A stretch of DNA of 64,000 nucleotides, from NCBI RefSeq assembly GCF_020883495.1, contig NZ_CP086610.1, positions 3,117,001 to 3,181,000 on the forward strand. The letters are read 5' to 3'. Shown here piece by piece: positions 35,998 through 44,586 of the stretch. The notes beneath the pieces were generated by a model, which saw only the letters and a list, made by a program, of their open reading frames with translations, made no database searches and was not told where the DNA came from. Each line of letters starts with the position of its first letter. Positions within the stretch are counted from its first letter, which is position 1. This stretch comes from Shinella zoogloeoides (GTDB lineage: Bacteria; Pseudomonadota; Alphaproteobacteria; Rhizobiales; Rhizobiaceae). The translations under genes and the position numbers were made by a program.

Positions 35998-36372
35998 ATG
36001 AGAAAGAAAACCGGGCCGCAGACATCGGCGGCCGAAAAGACAATCAAGGACATCCGGCGCGCGACGCGCAAGCATCACTCGGCGGAGGACAAAATCCGCA
36101 TCGTGTTGGAGGGGCTGCGCGGCGAAGACAGCATTGCCGCGATCTGCCGACGTGAAGGGATCGCCGAGAGCCTGTATTATAGCTGGTCGAAGGAGTTTCT
36201 CGAAGCGGGCAAGAAGCGGCTAGCCGGTGACACCGCGCGTTCGGCCACCAGCGACGAAGTGAAAGCGCTGCGTCGTGAAAGCCGCGACCTGAAGGAGGCG
36301 CTGGCCGACCTCACCTTGGAAAACCGCCTGCTTAAAAAAAGCATGATCGCGGATGGGGGCGACGAAGAATGA
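35998..36372 (+). CDS. IS3-family transposase OrfA
   Basis: This 124-residue protein holds a helix-turn-helix of the HTH_Tnp_1 type (HHSAEDKIRIVLEGLRGEDSIAAICRREGIAESLYYSWSKEFL) followed by a leucine-zipper-like C-terminus (EVKALRRESRDLKEALADLTLENRLLKKS). It binds the IS ends. Start ATG 35998 follows GGAAG. The stop overlaps the orfB ATG (ATGA), so orfB is probably translated by re-initiation here instead of by the frameshift common in this family. Confidence 0.85.
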   Translation: MRKKTGPQTSAAEKTIKDIRRATRKHHSAEDKIRIVLEGLRGEDSIAAICRREGIAESLYYSWSKEFLEAGKKRLAGDTARSATSDEVKALRRESRDLKEALADLTLENRLLKKSMIADGGDEE

Positions 36373-37349
36373 GATATCCCGCCACCGAAAAGCTCGAGAT
36401 CATCCGGCTTGTCGAGGGGTCTCATCTGCCAGCCAGGCAGACGCTCGACAAGCTCGGCATTCCTCGGCCAACCTTCTATCGCTGGTATGATCGTTTCCAG
36501 ACCCACGGTGTCGAGGGGCTGGAAGACAGGCACTCGGCTCCGTCACGGGTGTGGAACCGTATCCCCGACGCTGTCCGCGACCGGATCATCACCATGGCGC
36601 TCGACCATGCCGATCTGTCGCCACGCGAGCTGGCGGTGAAGTTCACTGACACTGAAAGCTATTTCGTCTCAGAGGCTTCGGTCTATCGCCTGCTCAAGGC
36701 CCATGACCTGATTACCTCGCCAGCCTATATCGTCATAAAGGCCAATGACGAGTTCAAGGACAAGACGACGCGCCCGAACGAGATGTGGCAAACTGACTTC
36801 ACCTACCTGAAGGTCATCGGCTGGGGATGGTTCTACCTGTCGACCATCCTCGACGATTATTCCCGCTACATCATCGCCTGGAAGCTGTGCACCAGCATGA
36901 AGGTCGAGGATGTCACCGACACGCTCGACCTGGCACTGGCCACCTCAGGCTGCGACAAGGTCAAGGTCGAACACCGACCACGCCTGCTATCGGACAATGG
37001 CCCATGTTACGTTGCTTCCGACCTCGGCGAATGGCTGGAGAAATACAAGATCGACCAGGTCCATGGTGCTCCTGGCCATCCGCAGACCCAGGGCAAGATC
37101 GAGCGCTGGCACCAGACGTTGAAGAACCGCATCCTGCTGGAAAACTACTTCTTCCAGGAAGACCTCGAAGCCCAGATCGCGGCTTTCGTCGAGCATTACA
37201 ATCATCGGCGATACCACGAGAGCCTCGACAATCTCACTCCGGCCGACGTCTACTTCGGGCGCGGCCAGACCATACTGCTCGAACGCGAAAGGATCAAACA
37301 AGACACCATCAGGCAGCGCCGCTTGAACCACCAGGCCAAAGCGGCTTAA
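36369..37349 (+). CDS. IS3-family transposase OrfB (DDE integrase)
   Basis: This 326-residue protein has an N-terminal helix-turn-helix-like part (LPARQTLDKLGIPRPTFYRWYDRF) and an rve integrase core. The DDE residues are in WQTDFTYLKV (first Asp), LLSDNGPCYVA (second Asp) and PQTQGKIERWHQTLK (Glu), and the HYNHRRYHESL motif follows. Both ORFs are intact, so the element may still be active. Confidence 0.9.
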   Translation: MRYPATEKLEIIRLVEGSHLPARQTLDKLGIPRPTFYRWYDRFQTHGVEGLEDRHSAPSRVWNRIPDAVRDRIITMALDHADLSPRELAVKFTDTESYFVSEASVYRLLKAHDLITSPAYIVIKANDEFKDKTTRPNEMWQTDFTYLKVIGWGWFYLSTILDDYSRYIIAWKLCTSMKVEDVTDTLDLALATSGCDKVKVEHRPRLLSDNGPCYVASDLGEWLEKYKIDQVHGAPGHPQTQGKIERWHQTLKNRILLENYFFQEDLEAQIAAFVEHYNHRRYHESLDNLTPADVYFGRGQTILLERERIKQDTIRQRRLNHQAKAA

Positions 37350-37438
37350 ATCAACCCGCAAACCGAGCCGGAAACTCCATTCTTCCAAAGCCCAAAAAGT
37401 CTCAAATCATTTGACGACGGACATTAGGTTCTCTGGCG

Positions 37439-37680
37439 GTTCGATTTGGTGCCCAGTCACCGGCATGGGGCACCAATTTGACTTGAGAGCTTCTGACTTC
37501 TCACCCGTTTTCGGCTTAAGCGATCTCTTCGGTCCATCTTCTGGCCTACAATGGGGCCTGTTTCGAGATACCCCAAGCTGATAAAGGCCGGCATATGACA
37601 GCATGGCATCCCGCAGCCGTGATTAGGAGCACCCTGATGCGGAAGTGGGAGGCGATACATCAACGACCGCTTCAGGATGC
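37439..37680 (+). pseudogene. Second, decayed tRNA-Leu attachment site and integrase relic
   Basis: This stretch repeats the tRNA-Leu 3' end and the start of the integrase at 34346 onward. A T-arm-like GGTTCGATT is followed, after a 13-base insertion, by the 18-base core CCGGCATGGGGCACCAAT (37460-37477). A hairpin-like GAGAGC..CTTCTC, then CTTAAGCGATC and an ATG at 37551 mirror copy 1. The ATG is followed by bases corresponding to the integrase N-terminus but with stops and a deletion; GGAGGCGAT near 37649 aligns with 34640. It is a dead integrase from an earlier or related element. Confidence 0.75.
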
Positions 37681-38108
37681 AGGATGCGAACCGGATTAAG
37701 CCGAGCAGGAGCTAGGTTCAGGACCTATTAATTTGGTTTGATGTGTGATTCATGGTGTCCGAGAGGAGACCGTGATGAGCGATTTGGTTCTACTGAGTGA
37801 AAACCAGATGGCTCGGATCTCGCCGTATTTTCCTTTGGCACATGGCGTTCCGCGCGTCGACGATCGCCGTGTGATCAGCGGGATCGTCTATGTCATCAAG
37901 CACGGCCTGCAATGGAAAGACGCGCCAAAGGACTATGGGCCACACAAGACGTTCTATAACCGTTTCATCCGCTGGAGCCGCCTGGGTGTATTCGACCGCA
38001 TCTTCGTGGCCCTGTCCGGTGACGGCACGAAGCCCGTGAACTGCACCCCCTTCGACCGGACAGTCGGCATAAGCAGAAAGGCTCAAGCACAGGCTTGAGG
38101 ACAGGCTT

Positions 38109-38498
38109 ATGTCTAACGCGTATCGACACGTTGAATTGCTGACGGGTGATGTTCGCCGCGGGCGGTGGACAACCGAGCAGAAGCTGACGATCATTGAGCA
38201 GAGTTTCGAGCCAAGCGAGACGGTATCTTCGACCGCTCGCCGCCATGGTGTTGCGCCCAACCTGCTTTACCGTTGGCGCAGGCTCTTGAGCGAGGGAGGT
38301 GCTGCAGCCGTGGATTCTGACGAACCGGTTGTCGGCAATTCGGAAGTGAAGAAGCTGGAGGATCGCGTCCGCGAGTTGGAGCGCATGCTCGGCCGCAAGA
38401 CGATGGAGGTCGAAATCCTCCGCGAAGCACTTTCGAAAGCGGACTCAAAAAAACGGATATCGCGGCCGATCTTGTTGCCGAAGGACGGTTCCCGATGA
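38109..38498 (+). CDS. IS3-family transposase OrfA (IS2-like)
   Basis: This 129-residue protein has the helix-turn-helix RGRWTTEQKLTIIEQSFEPSETVSSTARRHGVAPNLLYRWRRL and a zipper region EVKKLEDRVRELERMLGRKTMEVEILREAL. A run of seven As at 38447-38453 lies near its end. Reading on in the -1 frame from there gives an open frame (DIAADLVAEGRFP) that joins orfB, so an OrfAB fusion by -1 frameshifting is expected. Confidence 0.87.
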   Translation: MSNAYRHVELLTGDVRRGRWTTEQKLTIIEQSFEPSETVSSTARRHGVAPNLLYRWRRLLSEGGAAAVDSDEPVVGNSEVKKLEDRVRELERMLGRKTMEVEILREALSKADSKKRISRPILLPKDGSR

Positions 38499-39322
38499 AG
38501 ACCGTCGCAGACACGTTGGGCGTCTCCCGCTCAAACCTCGTCGAGCGGTTGAAAGGCAGGCCAAAGCCGCGCGGGCCCTATCACAAGGCAGAGGACGCAG
38601 AGCTTCTGCCCATCATTCGCAGGCTGGCGGATCAAAGGCCAACCTATGGCTACCGCCGGATCGCCGCGCTCCTCAATCGCGAAAGGCGGGCCGCCGATAA
38701 GCCTGTCGTCAACGCCAAGCGGGTTCAACGCATCATGGGCAACCACGCCATGCTGCTGGAGAAGCACACGGCCGTTCGCAAGGGACGCATCCATGACGGT
38801 AAGGTCATGGTCATGCGCTCGAACCTGCGCTGGTGTTCAGATGGGCTGGAGTTCAGCTGCTGGAACGGCGAGGTCGTTCGTCTCGCCTTCATCATCGACG
38901 CCTTCGACTGCGAGATCATCGCCTGGGCGGCAGTCGCGAATGCAGGCATCTCCGGCTCGGACGTGCGCGACATGATGCTGGAGGCTGTCGAGAAACGCTT
39001 CCGCGCAACCCGAGCCCCGCACACTATCGAGCATCTCTCGGACAATGGCTCGGTTTACACTGCGCGGGACACGAGGCTGTTTGCCCAGGCGCTCAATCTG
39101 ACGCCCTGCTTCACCCCGGTGGCCAGTCCACAGTCAAACGGTATGTCCGAGGCATTCGTCAAAACCCTGAAACGGGATTACGTCCGCATCTCACCCCTAC
39201 CGGACGCAGCAACGACGCTCCGGCTCATTGACGAATGGATCGAGGACTACAACGAAATCCATCCCCATTCAGCGCTCAAGATGGCTTCCCCTCGGCAGTT
39301 CATCAGGGCTAAATCAAACTAG
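38495..39322 (+). CDS. IS3-family transposase OrfB (IS2-like)
   Basis: This 275-residue rve-type protein has a C-terminal integrase core with the DDE set in WCSDGLEF (first Asp), EHLSDNGSVYTA (second Asp) and PQSNGMSEAFVKTLKRDY (Glu), and ends in an EDYNEIHPHSALKM motif. The upstream part YGYRRIAALLNRE is the usual HTH_21 segment. Intact; it probably functions as the OrfAB fusion product. Confidence 0.9.
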   Translation: MKTVADTLGVSRSNLVERLKGRPKPRGPYHKAEDAELLPIIRRLADQRPTYGYRRIAALLNRERRAADKPVVNAKRVQRIMGNHAMLLEKHTAVRKGRIHDGKVMVMRSNLRWCSDGLEFSCWNGEVVRLAFIIDAFDCEIIAWAAVANAGISGSDVRDMMLEAVEKRFRATRAPHTIEHLSDNGSVYTARDTRLFAQALNLTPCFTPVASPQSNGMSEAFVKTLKRDYVRISPLPDAATTLRLIDEWIEDYNEIHPHSALKMASPRQFIRAKSN

Positions 39323-39908
39323 CCGACCTGTCCGGTGAAACGGGGAGCACTCCAGCCCGAACGCATCATGATCGACGCCACACACCTGAAAGCACATCGA
39401 ACCGCGGCGAGCCTGCTCAAAAAGGGGATGTTCCCCGCCGTATCGGGCGAACCAAAGGCGGGCTAAACTCCAAGCTGCAACTGTTTGCATGGTGAAGGCC
39501 GCCCGATCATCATGCTGCTCAGCGAGGGGCAGATGAGTGACCATAGGGGTGCGCGCCTTGTGCTGGTGCCTTGCCGCCAGCCATGACGCTCATTGCCGAC
39601 CGGGGCTATGACAGCACGCCGTTCCGAGACGCCCTACAGGCAAGGGGTATCGAACCTTCATTCCCTCCAGCCGAAGCCGCAAGTGACCATACTCCTACGA
39701 CAAGGTGCTCTATCGCCAGCGCCACAAGGTGGAGAACCTCTTCGCCAAGCTCAAGGACTGGCGCCGCATCGCAACCCGATACGACCGATGCGCGCATACC
39801 TTCTTCTCAAGCATATGTATCGCCGCAACAATCATCTTCTGGCTTTGATTTAAAGAGTCCTGACTAGATACGTCTCACGGCAAGAACTGGCGTTGCCATA
39901 AGCGAACG

Positions 39909-41225
39909 TTAGATCAGCTCCTGTTCAGCTTTCCGTCTGGCGAGCGTGAAGGAAAACACAGCCGCGGCCATTAGGATGAAAAAGGATTCACCGAGCGCGA
40001 GACGGTTATTAGAGTTCGTAGCTATGGTGCAAAAGAAAAAGAAACTCAAACTGTAGATGTAAGCGGCAAGACTTGAGGAAATGACCCCCCGACGGTGGGC
40101 ATCATTCGTCCTGCGAGCCGCAGCCACAGCAAAGACGAAGAGGAAGATTATACCGAGCAGCCCATGACGGACCATGATTTCAAGGTAACCGTTATGGATC
40201 AGCGTATAGCCGACATCGGCATAGGTCGTTCCATACCACTTGCGAAGCCATTCGTTACCCCATCCGACCCAAGGCGCGGCTTGGACCAACTCTATGGCAT
40301 TCGACCATAACTCCAGGCGCTCGCGCATTGAGGACGGGGTGGCCGGATCGACGATCGCCTTCTCCATCGCGGCGAGCGGCCCTTCAATGGCGATGGTATC
40401 GCCGGTCAGCTTTGTAGCCGCATCCATGGTCGGCCGTGCTACTTTCTCCACGAAGGGCGCTGCGATCATTGTGGCGGCAGCGGCGGCGAACAGCAGGCCG
40501 CCCAAAAGATGAAGCCGCCACCTGCCGGCGTAGTGAAAAAAGCTGAGGACGCCCATGAAAGCGATCGTCGCAACGAGCGCGAGCCATGCGCCCTTGGAGT
40601 GCGACCCCAGCGCGCCGACGAGGCTGAGAGCGGCTGTCGCGATGCCGATCGGCAAGAAGAGCCAGCTCATTCCGCCGCGAAGCCGCCCAGTCTCGGCGGC
40701 ATGAAACAGCCAGAAGACAGCGCTAAGGAAAAGCATGCAGCTGCCGATTCCGGCGTGGATGGAATTATGATGGTAAAACGGGGCGGCGCGCTGCCCTGAG
40801 AGAAGCGCAGGGAAATCCAGAGTAAGTATCAAACCGACCAATCCACAGCCAACAAGCAATGTTGCGGCAGAAAAGACATAACGCCGGGTTTTATAGAGGG
40901 CGACCCCCATAAGCGGGAAGAAAACCGGAAAAATATAAAGCCACTCCGACGCCCCTCTTTCGCCCAAAACGAACACACCGAATGCAAATCGACTAGCAGC
41001 GTAAACCGCCCACGCATAGCATAGAAGCGCGAGCCAATCGCGTGAAATCCACCTGACACCCGCCTGATGCGAAACGAGCGCGAAAATCATGAGAGCAATG
41101 GTCACATAGCGATAGACGTCGCTCTCGACGAACATGGCTGACGCCATGATTGCCCAGAGTACGGGAAACAGGACTGCACGCACACGTTCGCCCGCGGCCC
41201 TTCGAGATTCAGCCGTTGCGTGCAT
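39909..41225 (-). CDS. O-antigen ligase/polymerase-like membrane protein
   Basis: This ~438-residue protein has 11-12 predicted membrane helices and a large periplasmic loop after the middle, the layout of the Wzy_C family (PF04932) that holds both O-antigen ligases (WaaL) and polymerases (Wzy). The loop contains RERLELWSNAIELVQAAPWVGWGNEWLRKWYGTTYADVGYTLIHNGYLEIMVRHGLLG, with the His-Asn pair seen in this family. Small SHSKGAW segment is also usual. Ligase and polymerase cannot be separated by sequence; in a locus with wzx, polymerase is plausible. It overlaps the GT25 3' end by 17 bases if the ATG at 41225 is used. Confidence 0.8.
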   Translation of the reverse strand: MHATAESRRAAGERVRAVLFPVLWAIMASAMFVESDVYRYVTIALMIFALVSHQAGVRWISRDWLALLCYAWAVYAASRFAFGVFVLGERGASEWLYIFPVFFPLMGVALYKTRRYVFSAATLLVGCGLVGLILTLDFPALLSGQRAAPFYHHNSIHAGIGSCMLFLSAVFWLFHAAETGRLRGGMSWLFLPIGIATAALSLVGALGSHSKGAWLALVATIAFMGVLSFFHYAGRWRLHLLGGLLFAAAAATMIAAPFVEKVARPTMDAATKLTGDTIAIEGPLAAMEKAIVDPATPSSMRERLELWSNAIELVQAAPWVGWGNEWLRKWYGTTYADVGYTLIHNGYLEIMVRHGLLGIIFLFVFAVAAARRTNDAHRRGVISSSLAAYIYSLSFFFFCTIATNSNNRLALGESFFILMAAAVFSFTLARRKAEQELI

Positions 41226-41943
41226 AAACAATCCTGCGTGCGGCTTCGACAATGCGGATACCGTATGTCCTCAGCCGCCTCCACCATGGAAACTTTGAAG
41301 CCCGATAGGCCGACTGCGTGGCGATCGTTGTGCCGTCTCGCGTAGGAGAGGCCACATCCTGGCGCGTCGTGTAAATGCGCGCACCGGAGGCCCAGCCTCG
41401 TTCAAGTGCGACATCCCATGGATACTCCATGATCTTCAAGCCTTCCATCAAACGTACGGCGCCCGAATGCGTGACCACATAACACGCAGCCGAACCTTGG
41501 GGACCATGCATCGTGCGGCCGATTTCATCGCCCATTCTCGACGTCGTGGCAAGCTTGAAGCCGACAATACGATGGTTGAAAAGCTTTATGACATCCGCCT
41601 CTGGGAGAGCCTCGACGGCAGCTCCAGCGCGAATGAGGAGGTCCGCGGAAAGCTCGATATCATCCTCTACAATGATACCCGCCGGTTCGCCGGTTTGATA
41701 AAAGGCGGCAAGCGCCTTGAGATGACTGCGATAGCAACCGTACTCACCAGGCAAAATCGTGCGCCCGTTGTTATGCTCGAAGGCCCGCATATCGCAATCA
41801 ATGCGGTCCTCGGGCAATACCGCCGCACCATTGTGACCGGGGACACGGGTGAGGGGAACGTCAAGGATTTCCGCCCGACGAGACAACACGTTCCAGCGAT
41901 CAACCGAACGGTCGAGATTGATCGCGTAGATATGGAGCCTCAT
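41209..41943 (-). CDS. GT25-family glycosyltransferase
   Basis: This 244-residue protein matches glycosyltransferase family 25 (PF01755), the family of lipooligosaccharide galactosyltransferases. Features are the N-terminal LHIYAINLDRSVDRWNVLSRRAEIL, GEYGCYRSHLKAL, the metal-binding acidic stretch GIIVEDDIELSADLL, and SAACYVVTHSGAVRLMEGL. It should act in the cytoplasm on a surface glycan precursor. Start MRLHIYAINLDRS was chosen since conservation begins there. It is next to the ligase/polymerase gene, and its upstream side ends at a block of insertion sequences. Confidence 0.88.
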   Translation of the reverse strand: MRLHIYAINLDRSVDRWNVLSRRAEILDVPLTRVPGHNGAAVLPEDRIDCDMRAFEHNNGRTILPGEYGCYRSHLKALAAFYQTGEPAGIIVEDDIELSADLLIRAGAAVEALPEADVIKLFNHRIVGFKLATTSRMGDEIGRTMHGPQGSAACYVVTHSGAVRLMEGLKIMEYPWDVALERGWASGARIYTTRQDVASPTRDGTTIATQSAYRASKFPWWRRLRTYGIRIVEAARRIVYARNG

Positions 41944-41967
41944 TTCCAACCATCTTCCTGAGATGCC

Positions 41968-42053
41968 GTGCGCGAAAGCTTCGACTTTCCGGTAGCCGCC
42001 TACCACTTTCGGCTCAATTTTGCAACCGGCGACGTGCCTTTTGGATTTCAGAC
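41968..42053 (+). pseudogene. Possible upstream piece of the IS-split GT4 gene
   Basis: A 28-codon open stretch (…AAYHFRLNFATGDVPFGFQT) ends at the TA that flanks the IS block. If the block between 42056 and 45975 is removed, keeping one TA, this frame continues without a stop into the GT4 fragment starting at 45976 (NEAQLASWVAEGLVEW). FRL followed about 14 residues later by EAQLASW resembles the segment before the GT4 domain's middle. A stop at 41959 and the GT25 gene lie upstream, so the gene's N-terminal half is already missing. Confidence 0.4.
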
Positions 42054-42069
42054 TAGGGCGTGTGAGGAT

Positions 42070-42360
42070 TCATCGAGAATTTATGATGGCTGCTGCGAGG
42101 TAGATCATCGCTTCGAAGCTGCGATCGGTTTTGCACGCGCGCATGGCGATACGCTTGAACTCTTTGAGCTTGCAGAAGAAGTTCTCGATGAGATGCCGCC
42201 ATTTATAGATCTCTGCGTCGATCTGGCGTGGCATGGCTCTGCGGGAATGCTGAGAAATAACGACCTTGGCGCCGCGCTCATCGAGGTCAGCGATGATGGC
42301 ATTGCTATCAAAGGCCTTGTCGGCAAGCAGCGCACGGAACCCAACGCCATCGATAAGCGG
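42070..42360 (-). pseudogene. IS5-family transposase, C-terminal remnant
   Basis: Minus-strand translation gives ALLADKAFDSNAIIADLDERGAKVVI, then WRHLIENFFCKLKEFKRIAMRACKTDRSFEAMIYLAAAIINSR and a stop at 42070. These are the DDE-domain middle (ADKAFDS) and the C-terminal YREK-like region (HLIENFFCKLKEFKRIA) of an IS5-type transposase. The 5' part is missing because the IS3 element begins at 42361. Confidence 0.85.
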
Positions 42361-42378
42361 TGACCTGCCACTGAAGTT

Positions 42379-43308
42379 TCATCCGGCTGCGATTAGAGCC
42401 TCGGCGGTTTTTGATAAGCCAAATGGCGGGGTGGGAGCAACCGGCGGAAACACGAAGCCTCCACATTGCGTAGCGTTGGAGCCGGTTGTGGCGATGATCC
42501 CGGCATAGTCCGCCGGGGTCTGGTATCCGAGTGATGAGTGGGGCCGGAAATTGTTGTAATCGTCGGCCCATTGCGCGATGGCGCTGCGGACGTGGTCGAG
42601 ACCAAAGAACAGGCTCTCGTTGAGCAGCTCGTCACGCATGCGGCCGTTGAAGCTCTCGACATAGCCGTTTTGCATTGGTCTTCCCGGCGCGATGTAGTGC
42701 CACTCAACCTTGTGATCCTTCGACCAGGCGAGAATGGCATTCGAGGTCAGTTCGGTCCCGTTGTCCGAGACAATCATGCCGGGCTTGTCCCGTCGCTCAA
42801 TAAGTGTCGTCAGTTCTCGCGCGACACGGCGACCTGATATCGATGTGTCCGGGATCGTCGCCAGGCATTCGCGCGTGACGTCATCGACCACATTGAGGAT
42901 GCGGAAACGCCTGCCGCAGGCGAATTGATCGTGGACGAAATCCAGCAACCAGCGGGCATTCGCCTTTGCTTCGACGAGGATCGGCGCACGCGTGCCAACG
43001 GCACGACGCCTGGCTGTCCGCTTGCGCACGGAAAGACCTTCCTCGCGATAGAGCCGGTAGATGCGATTGACACCGGACGGCTCTCCATCTCGCCGAAGCA
43101 AGATGAACAATCGACGATAGCCAAACCGGCGGCGCTCATTGGCCAGATCGCGCAGCTTCGCTCGCAACTCGATCTCCGGCGGTCGAGAGGATCGATAGCG
43201 GATCGTCTCTCGATCTGCGGATATGATCTGGCAGGCCCGCCGTTCCGAAAGCCCCATGATGGTCTTCAGGTGCGCGACAGCGTCACGCTTGGCGGCAGGC
43301 CCTACCAC
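42379..43308 (-). CDS. IS3-family transposase OrfB (IS407-like)
   Basis: This 309-residue frame holds the HTH_21 segment ([33 protein letters not shown]) and an rve core with [10 protein letters not shown] (first Asp), [16 protein letters not shown] (second Asp), [23 protein letters not shown] (Glu) and [19 protein letters not shown]. It lies in the -1 frame relative to orfA and has no good start of its own, so it is made as an OrfAB fusion by frameshifting at the A6G run. Confidence 0.93.
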   Translation of the reverse strand: MVGPAAKRDAVAHLKTIMGLSERRACQIISADRETIRYRSSRPPEIELRAKLRDLANERRRFGYRRLFILLRRDGEPSGVNRIYRLYREEGLSVRKRTARRRAVGTRAPILVEAKANARWLLDFVHDQFACGRRFRILNVVDDVTRECLATIPDTSISGRRVARELTTLIERRDKPGMIVSDNGTELTSNAILAWSKDHKVEWHYIAPGRPMQNGYVESFNGRMRDELLNESLFFGLDHVRSAIAQWADDYNNFRPHSSLGYQTPADYAGIIATTGSNATQCGGFVFPPVAPTPPFGLSKTAEALIAAG

Positions 43309-43568
43309 TTTTTTGAAAGAAGCTCGCGGAGTGCGGCTGTATCCAGCATCTGTTCGGCGAGCAGTTTCTTCAGCTTGGCGTTCTCTTCCTCCAGCGCCTT
43401 CAGACGCTTGGCCTCAGACACTTCCATGCCCCCGTATTTGGCCTTCCAATTATAAAAGGTCGCCTCGGAAATCCCGTGCCTGCGGCAAAGGTCAGCCGCT
43501 TTCGCTGCGGCCTCCTGCTCCTTCAACACCGCAATGATCTGCTCTTCCGTAAATCGCTGCTTCTTCAT
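43302..43568 (-). CDS. IS3-family transposase OrfA (IS407-like)
   Basis: This 88-residue protein has the typical start [19 protein letters not shown], a helix-turn-helix ([23 protein letters not shown]) and the zipper [21 protein letters not shown]. The last codons run through AAAAAAG (43314-43308), the classic slippery heptamer of IS3 elements, after which orfB continues in the -1 frame. Confidence 0.93.
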   Translation of the reverse strand: MKKQRFTEEQIIAVLKEQEAAAKAADLCRRHGISEATFYNWKAKYGGMEVSEAKRLKALEEENAKLKKLLAEQMLDTAALRELLSKKW

Positions 43569-43711
43569 AAGTCCGTCCTCAATGGGCCGAACTCTAATCC
43601 ATTCTGGAGAAAATTCTCAGTGGCAGGTCAAATCCTCACAAGCCCTAGGGTCAGGACCCATTGATTTGAACTGACGGCTGTGATTCAGATGGGCGTATAG
43701 GAGCCCGACTG

Positions 43712-44472
43712 ATGAGTAATTTGTTTTGGCTGACGGACGAGCAAATGGCTCGTCTTCAGCCCTATTTCCCCAAGAGCCATGGCCGCCAGCGCGTTGATGA
43801 TCGACGCGTTCTGAGCGGCATCATCTTCGTCAACCGCAACGGGCTGCGTTGGCGTGATGCGCCGAAGGAATATGGCCCGGCGAAGACGCTTTATAACCGC
43901 TGGAAACGCTGGGGCGACAAGGGCGTATTTATCCAGATGATGGAAGGTCTGGCCGTGCCTGAAGCCGCAGAGCACAAGACCATCATGATCGATGCGACCT
44001 ATCTCAAGGCCCACCGCACGGCTTCCAGCTTGCGGGTAAAAAAGGGGGCGCGGGCCGCCTGATTGGACGCACGAAAGGCGGCATGAACACCAAGCTTCAT
44101 GCCGTAACGGATGCGAGTGGTCGCCCGATCAGCTTCTTCATAACGGCAGGCCAGGTCAGCGATTACACCGGTGCTGCCGCCTTGCTTGATGAACTTCCCA
44201 AGGCCAAATGGTTGCTGGCCGACCGTGGCTATGATGCCGACTGGTATCGTGACGCTTTACAGGCGAAGGGGATCACTCCCTGCATTCCAGGTCGAAAATC
44301 CCGCAAGAAGACCATCAAATACGACAAACGCCGCTACAAACGGCGCAACCGGATCGAGATCATGTTCGGGCGTCTCAAAGACTGGCGGCGTGTCGCTACG
44401 CGTTACGACCGGTGCCCAATGGCCTTTCTCTCCGCCATCGCTCTCGCTGCGACCGTTATCTTCTGGCTATGA
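43712..44472 (+). CDS. IS5-family transposase (two frames)
   Basis: The first frame (43712-44062) reads MSNLFWLTDEQMARLQPYFPK..DDRRVLSGIIFVNRNGLRWRDAPKEYGPAKTLYNRWKRW..MIDATYLKAHRTASSL. The second (to 44472) continues KGGMNTKLHAVTDASGRPISFF, LADRGYDADWYRDAL, RRYKRRNRIEIMFGRLKDWRRVATRYDRC and ends IFWL. The frames meet at a run AAAAAAGGGGG near 44038-44048, as in IS427-group elements that make the transposase by programmed frameshifting. The catalytic DDE residues are all present. No other damage is seen. Confidence 0.87.
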
Positions 44473-44586
44473 GCAATGAGATGCTGTAACGGGGCCTGCG
44501 CCGTGCATGACCAGCCCAAGCATCTTGCAATTGCTCATGGCAAGCTGTCGCTGTTCCCGTATCAGTCTCAATCGGAGGAATACGGG

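Larger units (their letters stand above)
35928..37405 (+). mobile_element. IS3-family element, copy A
   Basis: The ends share TGAGAC and a looser match over about 35 bases (left starts TGAGACAGAATTGG, right end read inward TGAGACTTTTTGGG). It carries orfA and orfB of an IS3-type transposase. No target duplication is visible at these ends, so either the boundaries are off by a few bases or a later deletion removed one flank. Confidence 0.65.
38037..39354 (+). mobile_element. IS3-family (IS2-like) element, copy C, nested in copy B
   Basis: The 1318-base element has inverted ends (left TGAACTGCACCCCC..CGACCGGACAG, right inward TGGAGTGCTCCCCG..CACCGGACAG). It is flanked by the direct repeat GCCCG (38032-38036 and 39355-39359), a 5-base target duplication. 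Removing it restores the IS5 transposase reading frame at this point. Confidence 0.9.
37775..39850 (+). pseudogene. IS5-family transposase, split by IS3 insertion and frameshifted
   Basis: The N-terminal part (37775-38036) reads MSDLVLLSENQMARISPYFPL..DDRRVISGIVYVIKHGLQWKDAP..YGPHKTFYNRFIRW, a typical IS5 start. It resumes after the inserted element at 39360 with ERIMIDATHLKAHRTAASLLKKG, the segment with the first catalytic Asp. Then it passes through frame changes to TLIADRGYDSTPFRDALQARGIE, YRQRHKVENLFAKLKDWRRIATRYDRC and a C-terminus near 39848. Joining across the 5-base duplication restores GTKPERIMIDATH. Further frameshifts in the 3' half show it is dead apart from the insertion. Confidence 0.85.
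37715..39864 (+). mobile_element. IS5-family (IS427-type) element, copy B, interrupted
   Basis: The left end GGTTCAGGACCTATTAAT and right end (inward GTCAGGACTCTTTAAATC) are inverted repeats, flanked by TA on both sides (37713-37714, 39865-39866). About 830 bases belong to this element; an IS3-type element (38037-39354) is inserted inside it. Such a TA target duplication is typical for the IS427 group. Confidence 0.8.
42361..43630 (-). mobile_element. IS3-family (IS407-like) element, copy E
   Basis: The 1270-base element has inverted ends starting TGACCTGCCACTGA on both sides (42361 onward and 43630 backward). orfA and orfB are intact. No target duplication is seen because adjacent IS5 sequence was deleted on the right side. 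Confidence 0.9.
42056..43645 (-). mobile_element. IS5-family element, copy D, mostly replaced by an IS3
   Basis: The ends GGGCGTGTGAGGATT (42056-42070) and, inward from the right, GGGCTTGTGAGGATT (43645-43631) are inverted repeats, flanked by TA on each side. Only about 300 bases at the left and 15 at the right remain around the inserted IS3 element, so more than half of this IS was lost. Confidence 0.75.

Noticed and set aside
35928..37405. A target duplication for IS3 copy A
   Set aside because: Left flank ends GCGCCCA and right flank starts AATCATT, with no match at the chosen ends. I could not find better boundaries.
42053..43648. CTAG as target duplication for IS5 copy D
   Set aside because: The final G at the right belongs to the inverted repeat of the next IS5 element; after its TA flank the host sequence continues with A. 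TA fits all three borders.
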